Assembly (NCBI RefSeq): GCF_003957295.1
Contig: NZ_RQPJ01000001.1
Location: 124,001 to 188,000 of the forward strand
Source: Arenibacter aquaticus
GTDB lineage: Bacteria > Bacteroidota > Bacteroidia > Flavobacteriales > Flavobacteriaceae
Direction: 5' to 3'
DNA length: 64,000 nucleotides
Shown: positions 1 to 9,596 of the stretch, one piece after another
Layout: each line of letters opens with the position of its first letter
Position numbering within the stretch: the stretch's first letter is position 1
Made by a program: the position numbers and the translations under genes
The notes under the pieces: generated by a model
The model's input: only the letters and a program-made list of their open reading frames with translations
Databases searched by the model: none
What the model was told of the DNA's origin: nothing

Positions 1-1510
1 AGGGTGAACTAATTAAATAACCCGTATTGGGATCTTCGTACAAAAACTGACTATAAAACAAGGCTGCACTGCGTATTAACGGGTACTTCTCTTGCAAAAA
101 GTCTTTATCTAGGCTGTACAGATAATGCTCCCAAATGTGGGTACTTAACCAAGCAGCCCCACCCAACCAAATACCGTGGTGCGATGCATTTACCGGTGCT
201 GCGCCACGCCAGATATCAATATTATGGTGTGCAATCCAACCCTCGGCATTATAGTGTGCTTTGGCCACTTTGGCCCCCGTAACAGAAAGGTCCTCAATTA
301 AATCGAACAAGGGTTCATGGCATTCGCTTAAATTGTACATTTCTACCGGCCAGTAGTTCATTTCCAAATTAATGTTAGTGGTGTAACTACTGAACCATGG
401 CGGTGTTAATTTATCATTCCAAATACCTTGAAGTGTTGCCGGCATTGTTCCTGGGCGACTGCTGGAAATGGTTAAATAACGCGCATATTCTACGTACAAG
501 GCCAACAGTTGTGGGTCATTTGGATCGCTGCTAAAATCGGAAATACGTTGATCGGTCGGATTTTTGGATTTTCCATTATCCCCAAAACTAATTTGGAAAC
601 GGTTGTACAAGGATTGGTAATCCGAAATATGCTTTTCTTTTACCGCTTCATAACCAGTGTTTGAAACCGTTGCCAAGGTTTTGGGCACTATTTTTTCAGG
701 TTCACCGGAAACGTCTTCAAAATCAACGTAATTCGTAGCCGCCGTTAAATAGATGCTGGCATTGGATGCTTGGGTAATATGAAGTTTACCATCAACATGG
801 GAAATAGTTCCGTTGGTTTTGATTTTTAAGGTTGAAACACCTCTTAAAGCACCGCCTTTTACCTTGACCACCAAGGTTTGCGAATCATTTGAAGAAGTAA
901 CCGCTTTATCTTCATGGATTGCATCTAACCACAAATCAAAATTAAGGGCTTTGGCCTTACTGGAAGTTAAGTTAACCGCAATAATCTGATCTGGAAAACT
1001 GGACAATACTTCTCGTTTGTATTCCACACCATCAACGGTATAGGATACCGTACCAATGGCATTGTTCAAATCAAGTTCGCGCTTGTAATCAGAGTAGTTA
1101 TCATGGTTTTTAAAATCGATATACATATCGCCAAAGGGCTGATAATGCACCTGTTTTATAGGCTCGCTCATAAACTCTTGCTGTGCCAATTTTTGGGCCT
1201 GCATTTGTTTACCTTCTGTTAGCAATTGCCGTATTTTATCTAAATACCCCCCAGCATCTTTATTGGAGTAATCATGGGGTTGCCCACGCCAAAGGGTTTC
1301 CTCATTAAATTGAATATGTTCTTGGGACACCCCTCCGTATATCATGGCTCCAAGACTTCCATTTCCAACGGGCAAAGCTTCTGTCCACTTTTTAGCAGGT
1401 TCGTTGTACTGAAGTTTAATCACCTCTTTTTGTTCTATTGCTTCGCCCGGGTTTCCACAACAGTAAAGCATTAGACAAAGTAAGATTATAGACGCATGTT
1501 GTATCCTCAT
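1..1510 (-). CDS. GH95 alpha-L-fucosidase, C-terminus beyond window
   Basis: Reading the minus strand from the ATG at 1508-1510 gives about 503 residues, still open at base 1, so the C-terminal third is missing. The start has a hydrophobic leader with a Cys-Cys pair (LMLYCCGNPG), so it is probably a secreted lipoprotein. Family GH95 signatures visible: LPVGNGSLGAMIYGG followed by FNEETLWRG near the N-terminus, then NINLEMNYWPVEMYN, which carries the Asn-x-Asn pair of the active site, and HGIWLGGAAWLSTHIWEHY. GH95 enzymes cleave alpha-1,2-linked L-fucose (some act on L-galactose). It is the last visible gene of the locus, 17 bp after the preceding sulfatase, so it is co-transcribed. The general acid Glu and C-terminal domain are mostly outside the window. 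Confidence 0.9.
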   Translation of the reverse strand, partial: MRIQHASIILLCLMLYCCGNPGEAIEQKEVIKLQYNEPAKKWTEALPVGNGSLGAMIYGGVSQEHIQFNEETLWRGQPHDYSNKDAGGYLDKIRQLLTEGKQMQAQKLAQQEFMSEPIKQVHYQPFGDMYIDFKNHDNYSDYKRELDLNNAIGTVSYTVDGVEYKREVLSSFPDQIIAVNLTSSKAKALNFDLWLDAIHEDKAVTSSNDSQTLVVKVKGGALRGVSTLKIKTNGTISHVDGKLHITQASNASIYLTAATNYVDFEDVSGEPEKIVPKTLATVSNTGYEAVKEKHISDYQSLYNRFQISFGDNGKSKNPTDQRISDFSSDPNDPQLLALYVEYARYLTISSSRPGTMPATLQGIWNDKLTPPWFSSYTTNINLEMNYWPVEMYNLSECHEPLFDLIEDLSVTGAKVAKAHYNAEGWIAHHNIDIWRGAAPVNASHHGIWLGGAAWLSTHIWEHYLYSLDKDFLQEKYPLIRSAALFYSQFLYEDPNTGYLISSP

Positions 1511-1527
1511 TTTATAATATTTTATAC

Positions 1528-2856
1528 CTACATATCTTCTGAAGATGAATAAACATCTTCAGACCAATCTTCTAATTTTTTTAGCATGGATTTAACCAGT
1601 TTTGGATGCTCGCTCCCTACATTATTGCTTTCACCTATGTCTGTATTTAGATTAAACAACAATGGTTCTACATCCTTTTTAGGCAGAATAAGTTTCCAAT
1701 TTCCTTGTCGTATAGCTTTTCTTCCCGCATATCCCCAAAACAAATCTCTTTCCGGCATAGGTTTAGATTGAAAAAGATTATCCTTTACGCTGATGCCATC
1801 CAAATCTTCTGGGATTTCTGCTCCAACAACATCCATAATCGTTGGAAATAAATCCATAGTTAGAATAGTCTCATTATTAATTTGATTTGGTCCAATGGTT
1901 CCTGGGTACCGGGCCATAGCGGCCACACGGTGTCCCCCTTCCCACAAGGTGGATTTATATCCTCTTAAAGGTCCATTGCTCCCCACTCTACTAGATGCTC
2001 CGTTATCCGAACAGAAGAACACCAAAGTGTTCTTATCAATATTTAGTTCTTTTAGGGTTTTCATCACTTCTCCAATGCCTTCATCCATCACCTCAACCAT
2101 TTCCTTATAAAGGATGTTAAGCTCTTCTTTGGACTTTTTTTTCATGGGATTGGATCTATTTCCCCCATCTACATAACGTTCTACTGGAGATTTACGTCCT
2201 TGAAATGGGCCGTGAGGCGCTTCATGTGGAATGTATAGTAAGAAAGGTTCGTCTTTATGGCGTTTTATAAAATCTACCGAGTGTTGTGTAATTAAGTCTG
2301 TAGAATATCCTTTTTCGTTTTTAATCTTATCGCCTACCCACCAATCTTCATAACCTTCTTGATCTATATGGGAATGGTAATCCACATTACCGGAAACGTA
2401 ACCAATGTACTCATCAAAACCTTGATTGATGGGGTTAAATTCAGTTTTGTAACCAACGTGCCATTTACCAAACATCCCGGTGACATACCCAGCTTGTTTA
2501 ATAGCCTCAGCAAATGTTATTTCGCCAGTAGCCAAACCTTTATCGCGATGGTGCTTGGCCGTTACTACACCATCTATACCAACGCGTTGTTGATATTTAC
2601 CCGTTAAAAGGGCTGCTCTTGTAGGGCTACAAACAGGTCCATTGGCATGAAAATCAGTAAATCTAATTCCCTCTGCAGCCATTTTATCCAAGTTAGGAGT
2701 ATTGATCATCGTGCTGCCATAGGAAGTTAAATCACCATACCCCATATCATCGGCCATGATAATGATGATATTTGGCTTTCCTGTTTGGGCGGAACAACTT
2801 AATGATATTACTGCCAAAAGGAAAGTGCTAAGAAGTCTATTAAAATTTATTATCAT
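1528..2856 (-). CDS. Formylglycine-dependent sulfatase (S1 family)
   Basis: 442 residues, full length for an S1 arylsulfatase. A signal peptide (residues 1-24, possible lipoprotein Cys21) is followed by IIIIMADDMGYGD, whose Asp36/Asp37 bind the metal. The sulfatase signature CSPTR (Cys76-Arg80) contains the Cys that the maturase converts to formylglycine. GKWHVG (Lys131, His133) and CSDNGASS near residue 285 complete the catalytic site. The protein should remove sulfate esters from a glycan in the periplasm or at the cell surface. It lies 14 bp from the next sulfatase in a tight minus-strand operon with two fucosidases, so a sulfated fucose unit is the likely substrate. The regiospecificity and the S1 subfamily cannot be read from the sequence alone. 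Confidence 0.93.
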   Translation of the reverse strand: MIINFNRLLSTFLLAVISLSCSAQTGKPNIIIIMADDMGYGDLTSYGSTMINTPNLDKMAAEGIRFTDFHANGPVCSPTRAALLTGKYQQRVGIDGVVTAKHHRDKGLATGEITFAEAIKQAGYVTGMFGKWHVGYKTEFNPINQGFDEYIGYVSGNVDYHSHIDQEGYEDWWVGDKIKNEKGYSTDLITQHSVDFIKRHKDEPFLLYIPHEAPHGPFQGRKSPVERYVDGGNRSNPMKKKSKEELNILYKEMVEVMDEGIGEVMKTLKELNIDKNTLVFFCSDNGASSRVGSNGPLRGYKSTLWEGGHRVAAMARYPGTIGPNQINNETILTMDLFPTIMDVVGAEIPEDLDGISVKDNLFQSKPMPERDLFWGYAGRKAIRQGNWKLILPKKDVEPLLFNLNTDIGESNNVGSEHPKLVKSMLKKLEDWSEDVYSSSEDM

Positions 2857-2870
2857 AATTTTTAATTAAA

Positions 2871-4460
2871 TCAATCGTTCCAGTGCTTTTGAATAATTTC
2901 AAGTACTTCTGGATTATCGGCATCGGTATCGCCAAGCATTTTACGCTGTTTAAGAATTTCATCCTTCATTTCAGAAATAATATCCTGATACTCCGAATCG
3001 GCATATGCATTATGGAGTTCATTGGGATCCTTTTCCAAGTCGAAAAATTCCCAGTATTTATCGGGTTGCTCCTCTTCACTGTATTCATTCACCTTAAGTC
3101 CGTTTCCATAATAGAAGGCAAGCTTGTAGCGCTCTCCCCTAATCCCAAAATGGCCTGGACGATCTTTGCTGTGGTCCCAGTACCTATAGTAACCATGCTT
3201 GCGCCAATCTGCGGGAGTATTTCCCTTTAGGTTCTCACGAAAACTATGGCCTTGCATGGTTTCAGGATAATCTATGCCCGCATAATCGGCAAAGAGGGCC
3301 GAAAAATCGGCATTTTCAATGATATCGGCATTTCTGGTACCTGCGGGAATCTCTTTTGGATACCGTATTACGAAGGGCATGTGAATAGATTCCTCATAAA
3401 TTAAACGCTTGTCGAACCAACCGTGTTCTCCCAGAAAATACCCTTGGTCTGCCGTATAAATAACAATGGTGTTTTCCGCTAAACCAGATTCGTCCAAATA
3501 ATCCAACAGTCTGCCAATATTATCATCAACGGCAGCTCCACAGCGCATAAAATCCTTAACAAACTTCTGATAGGTTTTCATTCGGGCCTCATCTTCGCTT
3601 AAGCCATCTACCGAGAAAGGCAATTCTGGATAGGCCATATAGTCTTTACGTAGTTCCGGATTGGCAGTAGCCTTTAGATAACGTTTTTGCAGATTGTCTA
3701 TAGATTGACCTTTGAAAACACGCCCGGTAGTTTCAGCTCCTCGGTCGTAGAAGGAATCGGGCACAGGAATTTCCTCATCGCGATATAGATGACTAAAGCG
3801 TTCCGGGTAGTCATAGGGTTCATGGGTGGCCTTAAAATGGCACATGGCCATAAAGGGTTTGGATTTGTCCCTGTTTTCAATCCATTCCATGGTTTTATCG
3901 GCAATGATATCGGTACTGAAACCTTGCACCACCTTGCCACCACCGTAGTAGTCTTCCCAATTGTCCGCGGTTTTCAATCTTGGGTTCCAATAATCCCCCT
4001 GCCCAGGTAGTACGGCATAATAATCAAATCCTGCGGGTTCTTGTTTTAAATGCCATTTACCAATTACGGAAGTGGCATAGCCTCCCTTTTGCAGCTCTTT
4101 GGCAATATTGTTGTGGTTTGGGGACAAGCCTGCTCCCAAGGTGGTAACCCCATTAACGTGACTGTATTGCCCGGTAAGGATGGTTGCCCTACTGGGAGTA
4201 CAAATGGAATTGGAAACCAAGCAATTCTCTAAAACACATCCCTCGGCCGCCAACCGTTTTATATTGGGATTGTGCACATAATCCTTTAAGACCCCCCCAT
4301 AAATCCCCCAAGCCTGTGCCGTATGGTCATCAGACATAATAAAGAGAATGTTGGGTCTTTCGTTTTTACCCTCCGTTTTTACCGTGGTTTTGTCCTTACA
4401 GCCGGTATTGGCCATAAGCAGCACTGCTGTGAGCAGTACAAAAGAGCTTTTAATTTTCAT
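2871..4460 (-). CDS. Formylglycine-dependent sulfatase lipoprotein (S1 family)
   Basis: 529 residues beginning with a lipoprotein leader whose lipobox is NTGC (Cys21). Metal-binding Asp44/Asp45 occur in IMSDDHTAQAWG, and the formylglycine signature CTPSR is at Cys87-Arg91 followed by ATILTGQYSHVNG. IGKWHLK and YTADQGYFLGEHGW supply the remaining active-site residues. The C-terminal part (WEFFDLEKDPNELHN) is the usual DUF4976-like end of heparan/iduronate-type sulfatases. The general form resembles enzymes that act on hexosamine or uronic acid sulfates, but the operon context with GH29 and GH95 argues for a fucan-type substrate. Spacing to both neighbours is under 15 bp. Confidence 0.93.
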   Translation of the reverse strand: MKIKSSFVLLTAVLLMANTGCKDKTTVKTEGKNERPNILFIMSDDHTAQAWGIYGGVLKDYVHNPNIKRLAAEGCVLENCLVSNSICTPSRATILTGQYSHVNGVTTLGAGLSPNHNNIAKELQKGGYATSVIGKWHLKQEPAGFDYYAVLPGQGDYWNPRLKTADNWEDYYGGGKVVQGFSTDIIADKTMEWIENRDKSKPFMAMCHFKATHEPYDYPERFSHLYRDEEIPVPDSFYDRGAETTGRVFKGQSIDNLQKRYLKATANPELRKDYMAYPELPFSVDGLSEDEARMKTYQKFVKDFMRCGAAVDDNIGRLLDYLDESGLAENTIVIYTADQGYFLGEHGWFDKRLIYEESIHMPFVIRYPKEIPAGTRNADIIENADFSALFADYAGIDYPETMQGHSFRENLKGNTPADWRKHGYYRYWDHSKDRPGHFGIRGERYKLAFYYGNGLKVNEYSEEEQPDKYWEFFDLEKDPNELHNAYADSEYQDIISEMKDEILKQRKMLGDTDADNPEVLEIIQKHWND

Positions 4461-4471
4461 CTTGATATATT

Positions 4472-6100
4472 TTAGAACTCAATATTCTTAAAATTTGCCT
4501 TTAAAACCAAGGGATAACTTCTTCCATTTACTACCGGAATAGTAATCCTTAAATTATCGTTGGCTTGCTTAAAAATTATTTTTCTACCATCATATAACTG
4601 CGTTAGGCTTTTAAGCTTTCCCGGGTTAACATCACTCGATTTCCCTAAAGAAGGAATAACCAATTCGCCTTTTGAAGGATTCATGACCACAATGTAAAAA
4701 TCATCGCCTTTAGTGGTGTAGCGCACCTCATCATTGGCAAAAAGCGGTGTTGCCGTTGTACGTTGATTAAAATGTTCTCCCTTCTTTTGAGCAGCAACAG
4801 CATTTCTAAGTTCTCCCTCAACGGTTTCTACATGCTCGCCCCGAACACTTTTTCCATCTCCAAAAACCTTCCATGGTCGGGTCCCATAAATAGCTTCACC
4901 ATTAATTTTCAACCAATCGCCTACAATTATTACGCTCTTTTTAATTTCGTAGGGAATGGTCCCATCAGGGTTTAATTCCATGCTTAAAAGTAAGTTTCCA
5001 TTTTTACTAACGGCCTCTATTAGCATTTCCAAAATTGTACGTGCATTATGGGTTAAATGACGATCTGTTTTATAAAACCAATCGGTAAACGTTATTTCAG
5101 ATTGCCATGGGTATTCCCTTAAAGTATTGCTCCCCCCGGATTCTACCTCATTGACCGTACCTTTTGCCTTTCTTTTTAAAAGCATTACGGCATCAATACT
5201 TCCGTTTTCTTTCAGGCTATTGTTGTAAAGTTTGCGGGTCACTTCCTTACCATAATCCCCATAAGTAAAGTTAAAACCATCGTTATACAACAAATCTGGT
5301 TTATACTTTGTCACCAGTTCCAGATGACGTTTTAGCCAGCTTTTCTTTATGTCCTCAATAATTTCTGGTGTGCGATCTTCCGGTGCGGGACCATATAAAT
5401 CTTTAGGATCCAATCCTTCCCACCATTTGCCCTTACCGTCTGCCTTGGTTAAACGTCCGTCATAAGGCACACCGGCTTTTTCCCCTTCATTATCCGAGCC
5501 AAAAGCGGGTTTCCACCAGTTTAAAAAACGATCGTCATGGCTGGTAACCCCAAATTTTAAATCGGCTTTACGTGTTGCCGCTTCAAACTCGCCAATGATG
5601 TCTTTTTTAGGACCAACATTTACTGAATTCCAAGGATGATGTGAAGATTCGAATAAATCAAAATGATCATGATGGTTCGCCAAAGCCACTATATATTTGG
5701 CCCCGTTTTCCTTTGAAAAATTAATAAGTGCTTCAGCATCAAAATTTTCGGCCTTCCATTGATTAATGACGTCTTTAAAACCGAATTCTGATGGGTGTCC
5801 GTAGGTTTGCAAATGATATGGATTGGCCATTTTCCCAAACTTCTGTCGCCCTACATCCTTCATATACATATGACGGGCATACCAGCCACCACCTTGTTCC
5901 GGCACACTTTGTGGTCCCCAATGGAACCATATTCCGAACTTGGCATCCCTAAACCATTCTGGACAACTGTATTGTTCTGCCAATTGGTCCCAGCTTAATT
6001 CCTTGCTATTGTCCTGAGCATACCCTGTAGTGCATACACAGCAAAGTGTTACCAATAGTATTAAAGGTGCAACTAATTTATTGATATACAATTTCATCAT
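4472..6100 (-). CDS. GH29 alpha-L-fucosidase
   Basis: 542 residues with a signal peptide (1-28, ending TGYAQ). The N-terminal barrel starts with CPEWFRDAKFGIWFHWGPQS, typical of GH29. YIVALANHHDHFDLF contains the substrate-binding His pair, and KPDLLYNDGF carries the expected nucleophile, Asp274. A beta-sandwich C-terminal domain follows (from about residue 420). GH29 enzymes are retaining exo-fucosidases that release L-fucose from non-reducing ends. The gene is 5 bp from one sulfatase and 11 bp from another, so desulfation and defucosylation are encoded together. The acid/base residue is not conserved across GH29 and I cannot assign it. Confidence 0.94.
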   Translation of the reverse strand: MMKLYINKLVAPLILLVTLCCVCTTGYAQDNSKELSWDQLAEQYSCPEWFRDAKFGIWFHWGPQSVPEQGGGWYARHMYMKDVGRQKFGKMANPYHLQTYGHPSEFGFKDVINQWKAENFDAEALINFSKENGAKYIVALANHHDHFDLFESSHHPWNSVNVGPKKDIIGEFEAATRKADLKFGVTSHDDRFLNWWKPAFGSDNEGEKAGVPYDGRLTKADGKGKWWEGLDPKDLYGPAPEDRTPEIIEDIKKSWLKRHLELVTKYKPDLLYNDGFNFTYGDYGKEVTRKLYNNSLKENGSIDAVMLLKRKAKGTVNEVESGGSNTLREYPWQSEITFTDWFYKTDRHLTHNARTILEMLIEAVSKNGNLLLSMELNPDGTIPYEIKKSVIIVGDWLKINGEAIYGTRPWKVFGDGKSVRGEHVETVEGELRNAVAAQKKGEHFNQRTTATPLFANDEVRYTTKGDDFYIVVMNPSKGELVIPSLGKSSDVNPGKLKSLTQLYDGRKIIFKQANDNLRITIPVVNGRSYPLVLKANFKNIEF

Positions 6101-6104
6101 TTTC

Positions 6105-7631
6105 CTACTCCTTTTTATTTACATCCACCTCCCCGTACAAGCCAAACATATCCTTATTTAGATTAGCCGGATCTCCAGTTTCTTTGATGAGGGATCTTAG
6201 GGACGTTTTTAGGTCATTATAAATCCCGTTGTTCTCTTCCGTGTCAATTAAATTGTTAAGTTCCCAAGGGTCATTTTTAAGGTTAAACAGTTGCTCCGTT
6301 AGTCTTCCGTCCTTGCTGCTAACAATTAATTTATAGTCGCCTTTGCGTACTGCCCTATGTGCACCGCGTTCTTTTGGCTTGTTATCTCCGGGCCATGCAT
6401 TATATGCAAAATGCATTACCTCCCTAACTTTTTCTTGTTCTCCCATGAGTACTGGGGTCAGGTCCTTGGTCTGTACCGAGGAGGGTATTTCCAGATCTGT
6501 AAGCCCACATAAGGTGGGGAAGACATCGTGTAAGTATGCAAAAGCATCTTTCTTTTTGTTCTTGGGAATCCCCGGTCCGCCAAAGATCAATGGTACTTTT
6601 ATACTATGTTCATATACACTTTGCTTGCCCAATAGGCCGTGTTGCCCAACTGCAAGGCCATTATCCCCAGAAAAAACGATTATGGTATTCTCTGCCTCAC
6701 CTGATTTTTCCAAGGCTTCCAATATCCGTACAATTTGTGCATCCGTAGCCGAGATCATGGCATAATAGTCGGAGATGTGTTGTCTTATTTCTTTTTCCGT
6801 TCTTGGAAAGGCCGCCAATTTCTCATCCCTGATCTTCATATCCGCTATTGGGAAGGGATGGCCATCCATAAAATTTTCCGGCAAGGTTATATTTTCTTGC
6901 GGGTATAGTTCATGGAACTCTTGTGGAGCCGTTCTGGGGTCATGTGGAGCGGTAAAGGACACATACATTAGAAATGGTTGGTCTGCCTGATACTTTTCTA
7001 TATAATCTATGGCTGCGTCAGCAAACAATTCACTAGAAAATTTTTCTTTGTCAGCATAGGGCTTGGACCATCCGGTATTTGTACTAAAATCCTTTACTTT
7101 GGTACCAAAATGTTTGGTCATGCCGCCCATATATACAGCCTTCCCTACCTCAAATCCGCGTTCTACCCAATCTTTGCCATTGTGCTGTTTGCCTGTGGCG
7201 AAAGTGGTATATCCATTAGCCCTAAAATATTCTGGAAAGGTTAGTTTATTGGACTTCCCTCTAAGGCTATCTGGAACAGAAAATTGTGCATATACATTGG
7301 GTTCTAGATTAAAATAGTGGCGCCCGGTCATTAGCATGGCCCTACTGGGCGAACACACTGCCCCATGGGGTGCCCCTAAAATATAAGCATTGGTAAAGGT
7401 GGTCCCCGCTGCCATTAAACCATCCATTCCCGGGGTAAGCACCTCATCCATACCCAAGGCCCCAAGGGTACTATACCTTTGGTCATCTGTAAAAAGAAAT
7501 AATATATTGGGCCTGTCTTTCTTACTATGGGAAGCATTTTTACATCCAATAGCCAATATAGCCATTACCACAAGAAAGTATTTTGCTATAACTAGAATCC
7601 TAATTTGTTTGCCTTCGGTTCTTTTTAACAT
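6105..7631 (-). CDS. Formylglycine-dependent sulfatase lipoprotein (S1 family)
   Basis: 508 residues. A long N-terminal leader ends in the lipobox AIGC (Cys30). Metal Asp residues lie in LFLFTDDQRYSTLG, and the signature CSPSR is at Cys93-Arg97 with AMLMTGRH after it. GKQHNGKDW and VFSGDNGLAVGQHGLLGK match the iduronate-2-sulfatase-like branch of S1. This is the first enzyme gene after SusD and is separated from it by a strong hairpin, so its expression may depend on read-through of that terminator. The long leader (positively charged residues 1-20) suggests the true start could be a later codon, but there is no other Met before the hydrophobic stretch. Confidence 0.92.
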   Translation of the reverse strand: MLKRTEGKQIRILVIAKYFLVVMAILAIGCKNASHSKKDRPNILFLFTDDQRYSTLGALGMDEVLTPGMDGLMAAGTTFTNAYILGAPHGAVCSPSRAMLMTGRHYFNLEPNVYAQFSVPDSLRGKSNKLTFPEYFRANGYTTFATGKQHNGKDWVERGFEVGKAVYMGGMTKHFGTKVKDFSTNTGWSKPYADKEKFSSELFADAAIDYIEKYQADQPFLMYVSFTAPHDPRTAPQEFHELYPQENITLPENFMDGHPFPIADMKIRDEKLAAFPRTEKEIRQHISDYYAMISATDAQIVRILEALEKSGEAENTIIVFSGDNGLAVGQHGLLGKQSVYEHSIKVPLIFGGPGIPKNKKKDAFAYLHDVFPTLCGLTDLEIPSSVQTKDLTPVLMGEQEKVREVMHFAYNAWPGDNKPKERGAHRAVRKGDYKLIVSSKDGRLTEQLFNLKNDPWELNNLIDTEENNGIYNDLKTSLRSLIKETGDPANLNKDMFGLYGEVDVNKKE

Positions 7632-7744
7632 CTTTCATAGATTTTTAAAATCCAACTCCTTAGATAGTAAGACTTTTACCCATTTCTATCTACCGCCAGT
7701 GTTTTCATCAATAAATACCTTATAAATATTCTTAATTAAAAGAT

Positions 7745-7778
7745 TAAAAAAAAGGGAGGAACCACCTCCCTTTTCAAT
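7745..7778 (-). terminator. Rho-independent terminator or attenuator after susD
   Basis: A 10-bp perfect stem, AAAAGGGAGG (7750-7759) with CCTCCCTTTT (7765-7774) and a 5-nt loop, sits 70 bp after the susD stop. On the minus strand the stem runs into a T-rich stretch. It divides the importer genes from the enzymes and could make SusCD transcripts more abundant than those of the sulfatases and fucosidases. Confidence 0.75.
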
Positions 7779-7844
7779 CTAACTAAACTAACCTAGAGGA
7801 ACATCCCCTATTTTTTTTAGGCTTCTTAGTGGTAACCGTAGAAA

Positions 7845-9536
7845 TTACCAGCCTGGATTTTGTTCTATGTTTGGATTTGCGTCCAGAATATTCTGATGAA
7901 TAGGCAATAGGTAGAATTTATCATTCCAGGCCCTACTATAGGAATCACCATCTGCCTTATATTTGGGTCCTACCAAATCTCCAGGTAATATGGTGCTTTC
8001 TGGAATACCGTACACCTGTCCTATTACTTGGTCTCCCAATTTGTAACGCCAAATATCGAACCAACGCTGTGGCCCCTCTCCGGCAAATTCATATCTTCTT
8101 TCCAATAAAATAGCATCTATCATTTGATTTCCAGTTGTACCTCTGGAAACATTAGGCAAACCTATATCCGCATATTTAGGCATTCCTACCCTTTCGCGTA
8201 CCTTATCCAAATAAGTTAAAGCACCAGCATTATCCCCTATACCGGCCAATGCCTCTGCATACATTAGCAGTACTTCTGAATAACGGATGATTTTGTAATC
8301 AGCATCACCTTGGTCCATGGCATCCAAGGTATAGTCTATATACTTTTTAAAGCTATACCCTGTTGGATTGGAGGTACCAGTAATATTATCAGTGTTTGGC
8401 GAAATATTCGGGTGTGGCTGATAGACATAAATATCTGAATCACTACTCTTCGCCGGCAATTCATCTCCTGGAAGTACTGCACTCACGGCCAATCTTGGAT
8501 CTCTGTTCTCCCATGGACTGGCAGGATTATAGGAAACATCATCCTTAGGAAACAGGCCGTTAATGGTTTGTACCTCTTCTATAAAATCTGCTGTATAACC
8601 TGCTCTACTTTGGTTATTGCCGTATGATGCAGCCGACCCCCTCCAAGAACCTTTCTGAGCCAGGTTTCTGGCCAATTCATGGGTTCTTGTTCCAGGTACA
8701 TAAATATTTGCCAAAATGGTTTCTGTTGAAACCAAGTCACTAGCTGAAGTAAACTGCTCCGAAAAACCTTCAATACCCGGTGCCAAGGAATACACCCCAC
8801 TATCAATAATCTCCTTACATGCATCTGCAGCCCCTGTATATAAAGAAGTTGGATCCGAATGCCATCCCAAAGCGTTTAAATAAGCCCTTGCCTTTAGTGC
8901 CAATGCGGCCCCCTTAGTAATACGGCCGGCATTTTGAGCAGAGTAGGTCTCCGGTAGTATATTTGCAATTTCATCCAATTCCTGGATCACAAAATTAAAC
9001 ACTTCCAACCTGGGTGTTCTACTAAGGTATACATCTGCATCAATTACTTCTGTTACCAGAGGAACATCCCCATAGGCCAATACCATGCCTTCATACAAAA
9101 AGGCTCTAAAGAAACGGGCTTCTGCCCCAAATCGTTCCCTATTATCTTCATTGACAAATGAAGCATTAGGTAGAGCCTCCAAGAAATAATTTATATCAGC
9201 AAGGGCATCATACCTATAAAATGCATCCAAAACATTATTTGTTGTTGTCCAATTATAATCAGAACCTTGTCTAGCTGCACCGTTGTTGATACCTCTATGA
9301 ATAGCATCATCTGTCCAGAAATAAGGTACTATACCCAGTGTATTATTACCATTATTATCAATATTAGGAATTGGTAAATAGGTGTACAATTGGTTTAAAG
9401 CATAACTTAAATCGGTCTCTGAAACAAAAACTGTTGTAGAGGTCAGCTGGTCCAAATCTTCCACTTCTAAAAAATCACTGCATGAAAAAAAGGTCATACA
9501 GGATAGTATTGCTGTTATTATTTTGGTGTTTTTCAT
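7845..9536 (-). CDS. SusD/RagB family nutrient-binding outer membrane lipoprotein
   Basis: 563 residues with a lipoprotein signal (lipobox FFSC, Cys19). The N-terminal SusD-like domain begins SDFLEVEDLDQLTSTTVF and contains the typical TPR-like helices with ARFFRAFLYEGMVLAYGDVPL. The C-terminal RagB part includes YKIIRYSEVLLMYAEALAG and ILLERRYEFAGEGPQRWFDIWRY, ending in NPNIEQNPGW. SusD proteins sit on the cell surface as the lid of the SusC transporter and capture oligosaccharides. The gene is 60 bp downstream of susC, so the pair is translated from one mRNA. The glycan specificity is inferred from the downstream fucosidases and sulfatases. Confidence 0.96.
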   Translation of the reverse strand: MKNTKIITAILSCMTFFSCSDFLEVEDLDQLTSTTVFVSETDLSYALNQLYTYLPIPNIDNNGNNTLGIVPYFWTDDAIHRGINNGAARQGSDYNWTTTNNVLDAFYRYDALADINYFLEALPNASFVNEDNRERFGAEARFFRAFLYEGMVLAYGDVPLVTEVIDADVYLSRTPRLEVFNFVIQELDEIANILPETYSAQNAGRITKGAALALKARAYLNALGWHSDPTSLYTGAADACKEIIDSGVYSLAPGIEGFSEQFTSASDLVSTETILANIYVPGTRTHELARNLAQKGSWRGSAASYGNNQSRAGYTADFIEEVQTINGLFPKDDVSYNPASPWENRDPRLAVSAVLPGDELPAKSSDSDIYVYQPHPNISPNTDNITGTSNPTGYSFKKYIDYTLDAMDQGDADYKIIRYSEVLLMYAEALAGIGDNAGALTYLDKVRERVGMPKYADIGLPNVSRGTTGNQMIDAILLERRYEFAGEGPQRWFDIWRYKLGDQVIGQVYGIPESTILPGDLVGPKYKADGDSYSRAWNDKFYLLPIHQNILDANPNIEQNPGW

Positions 9537-9596
9537 TTTTTATATTTTTTGTAGTTACATATTACCTTCGGTGAGGATTGTGCTAAATGCCATTAT

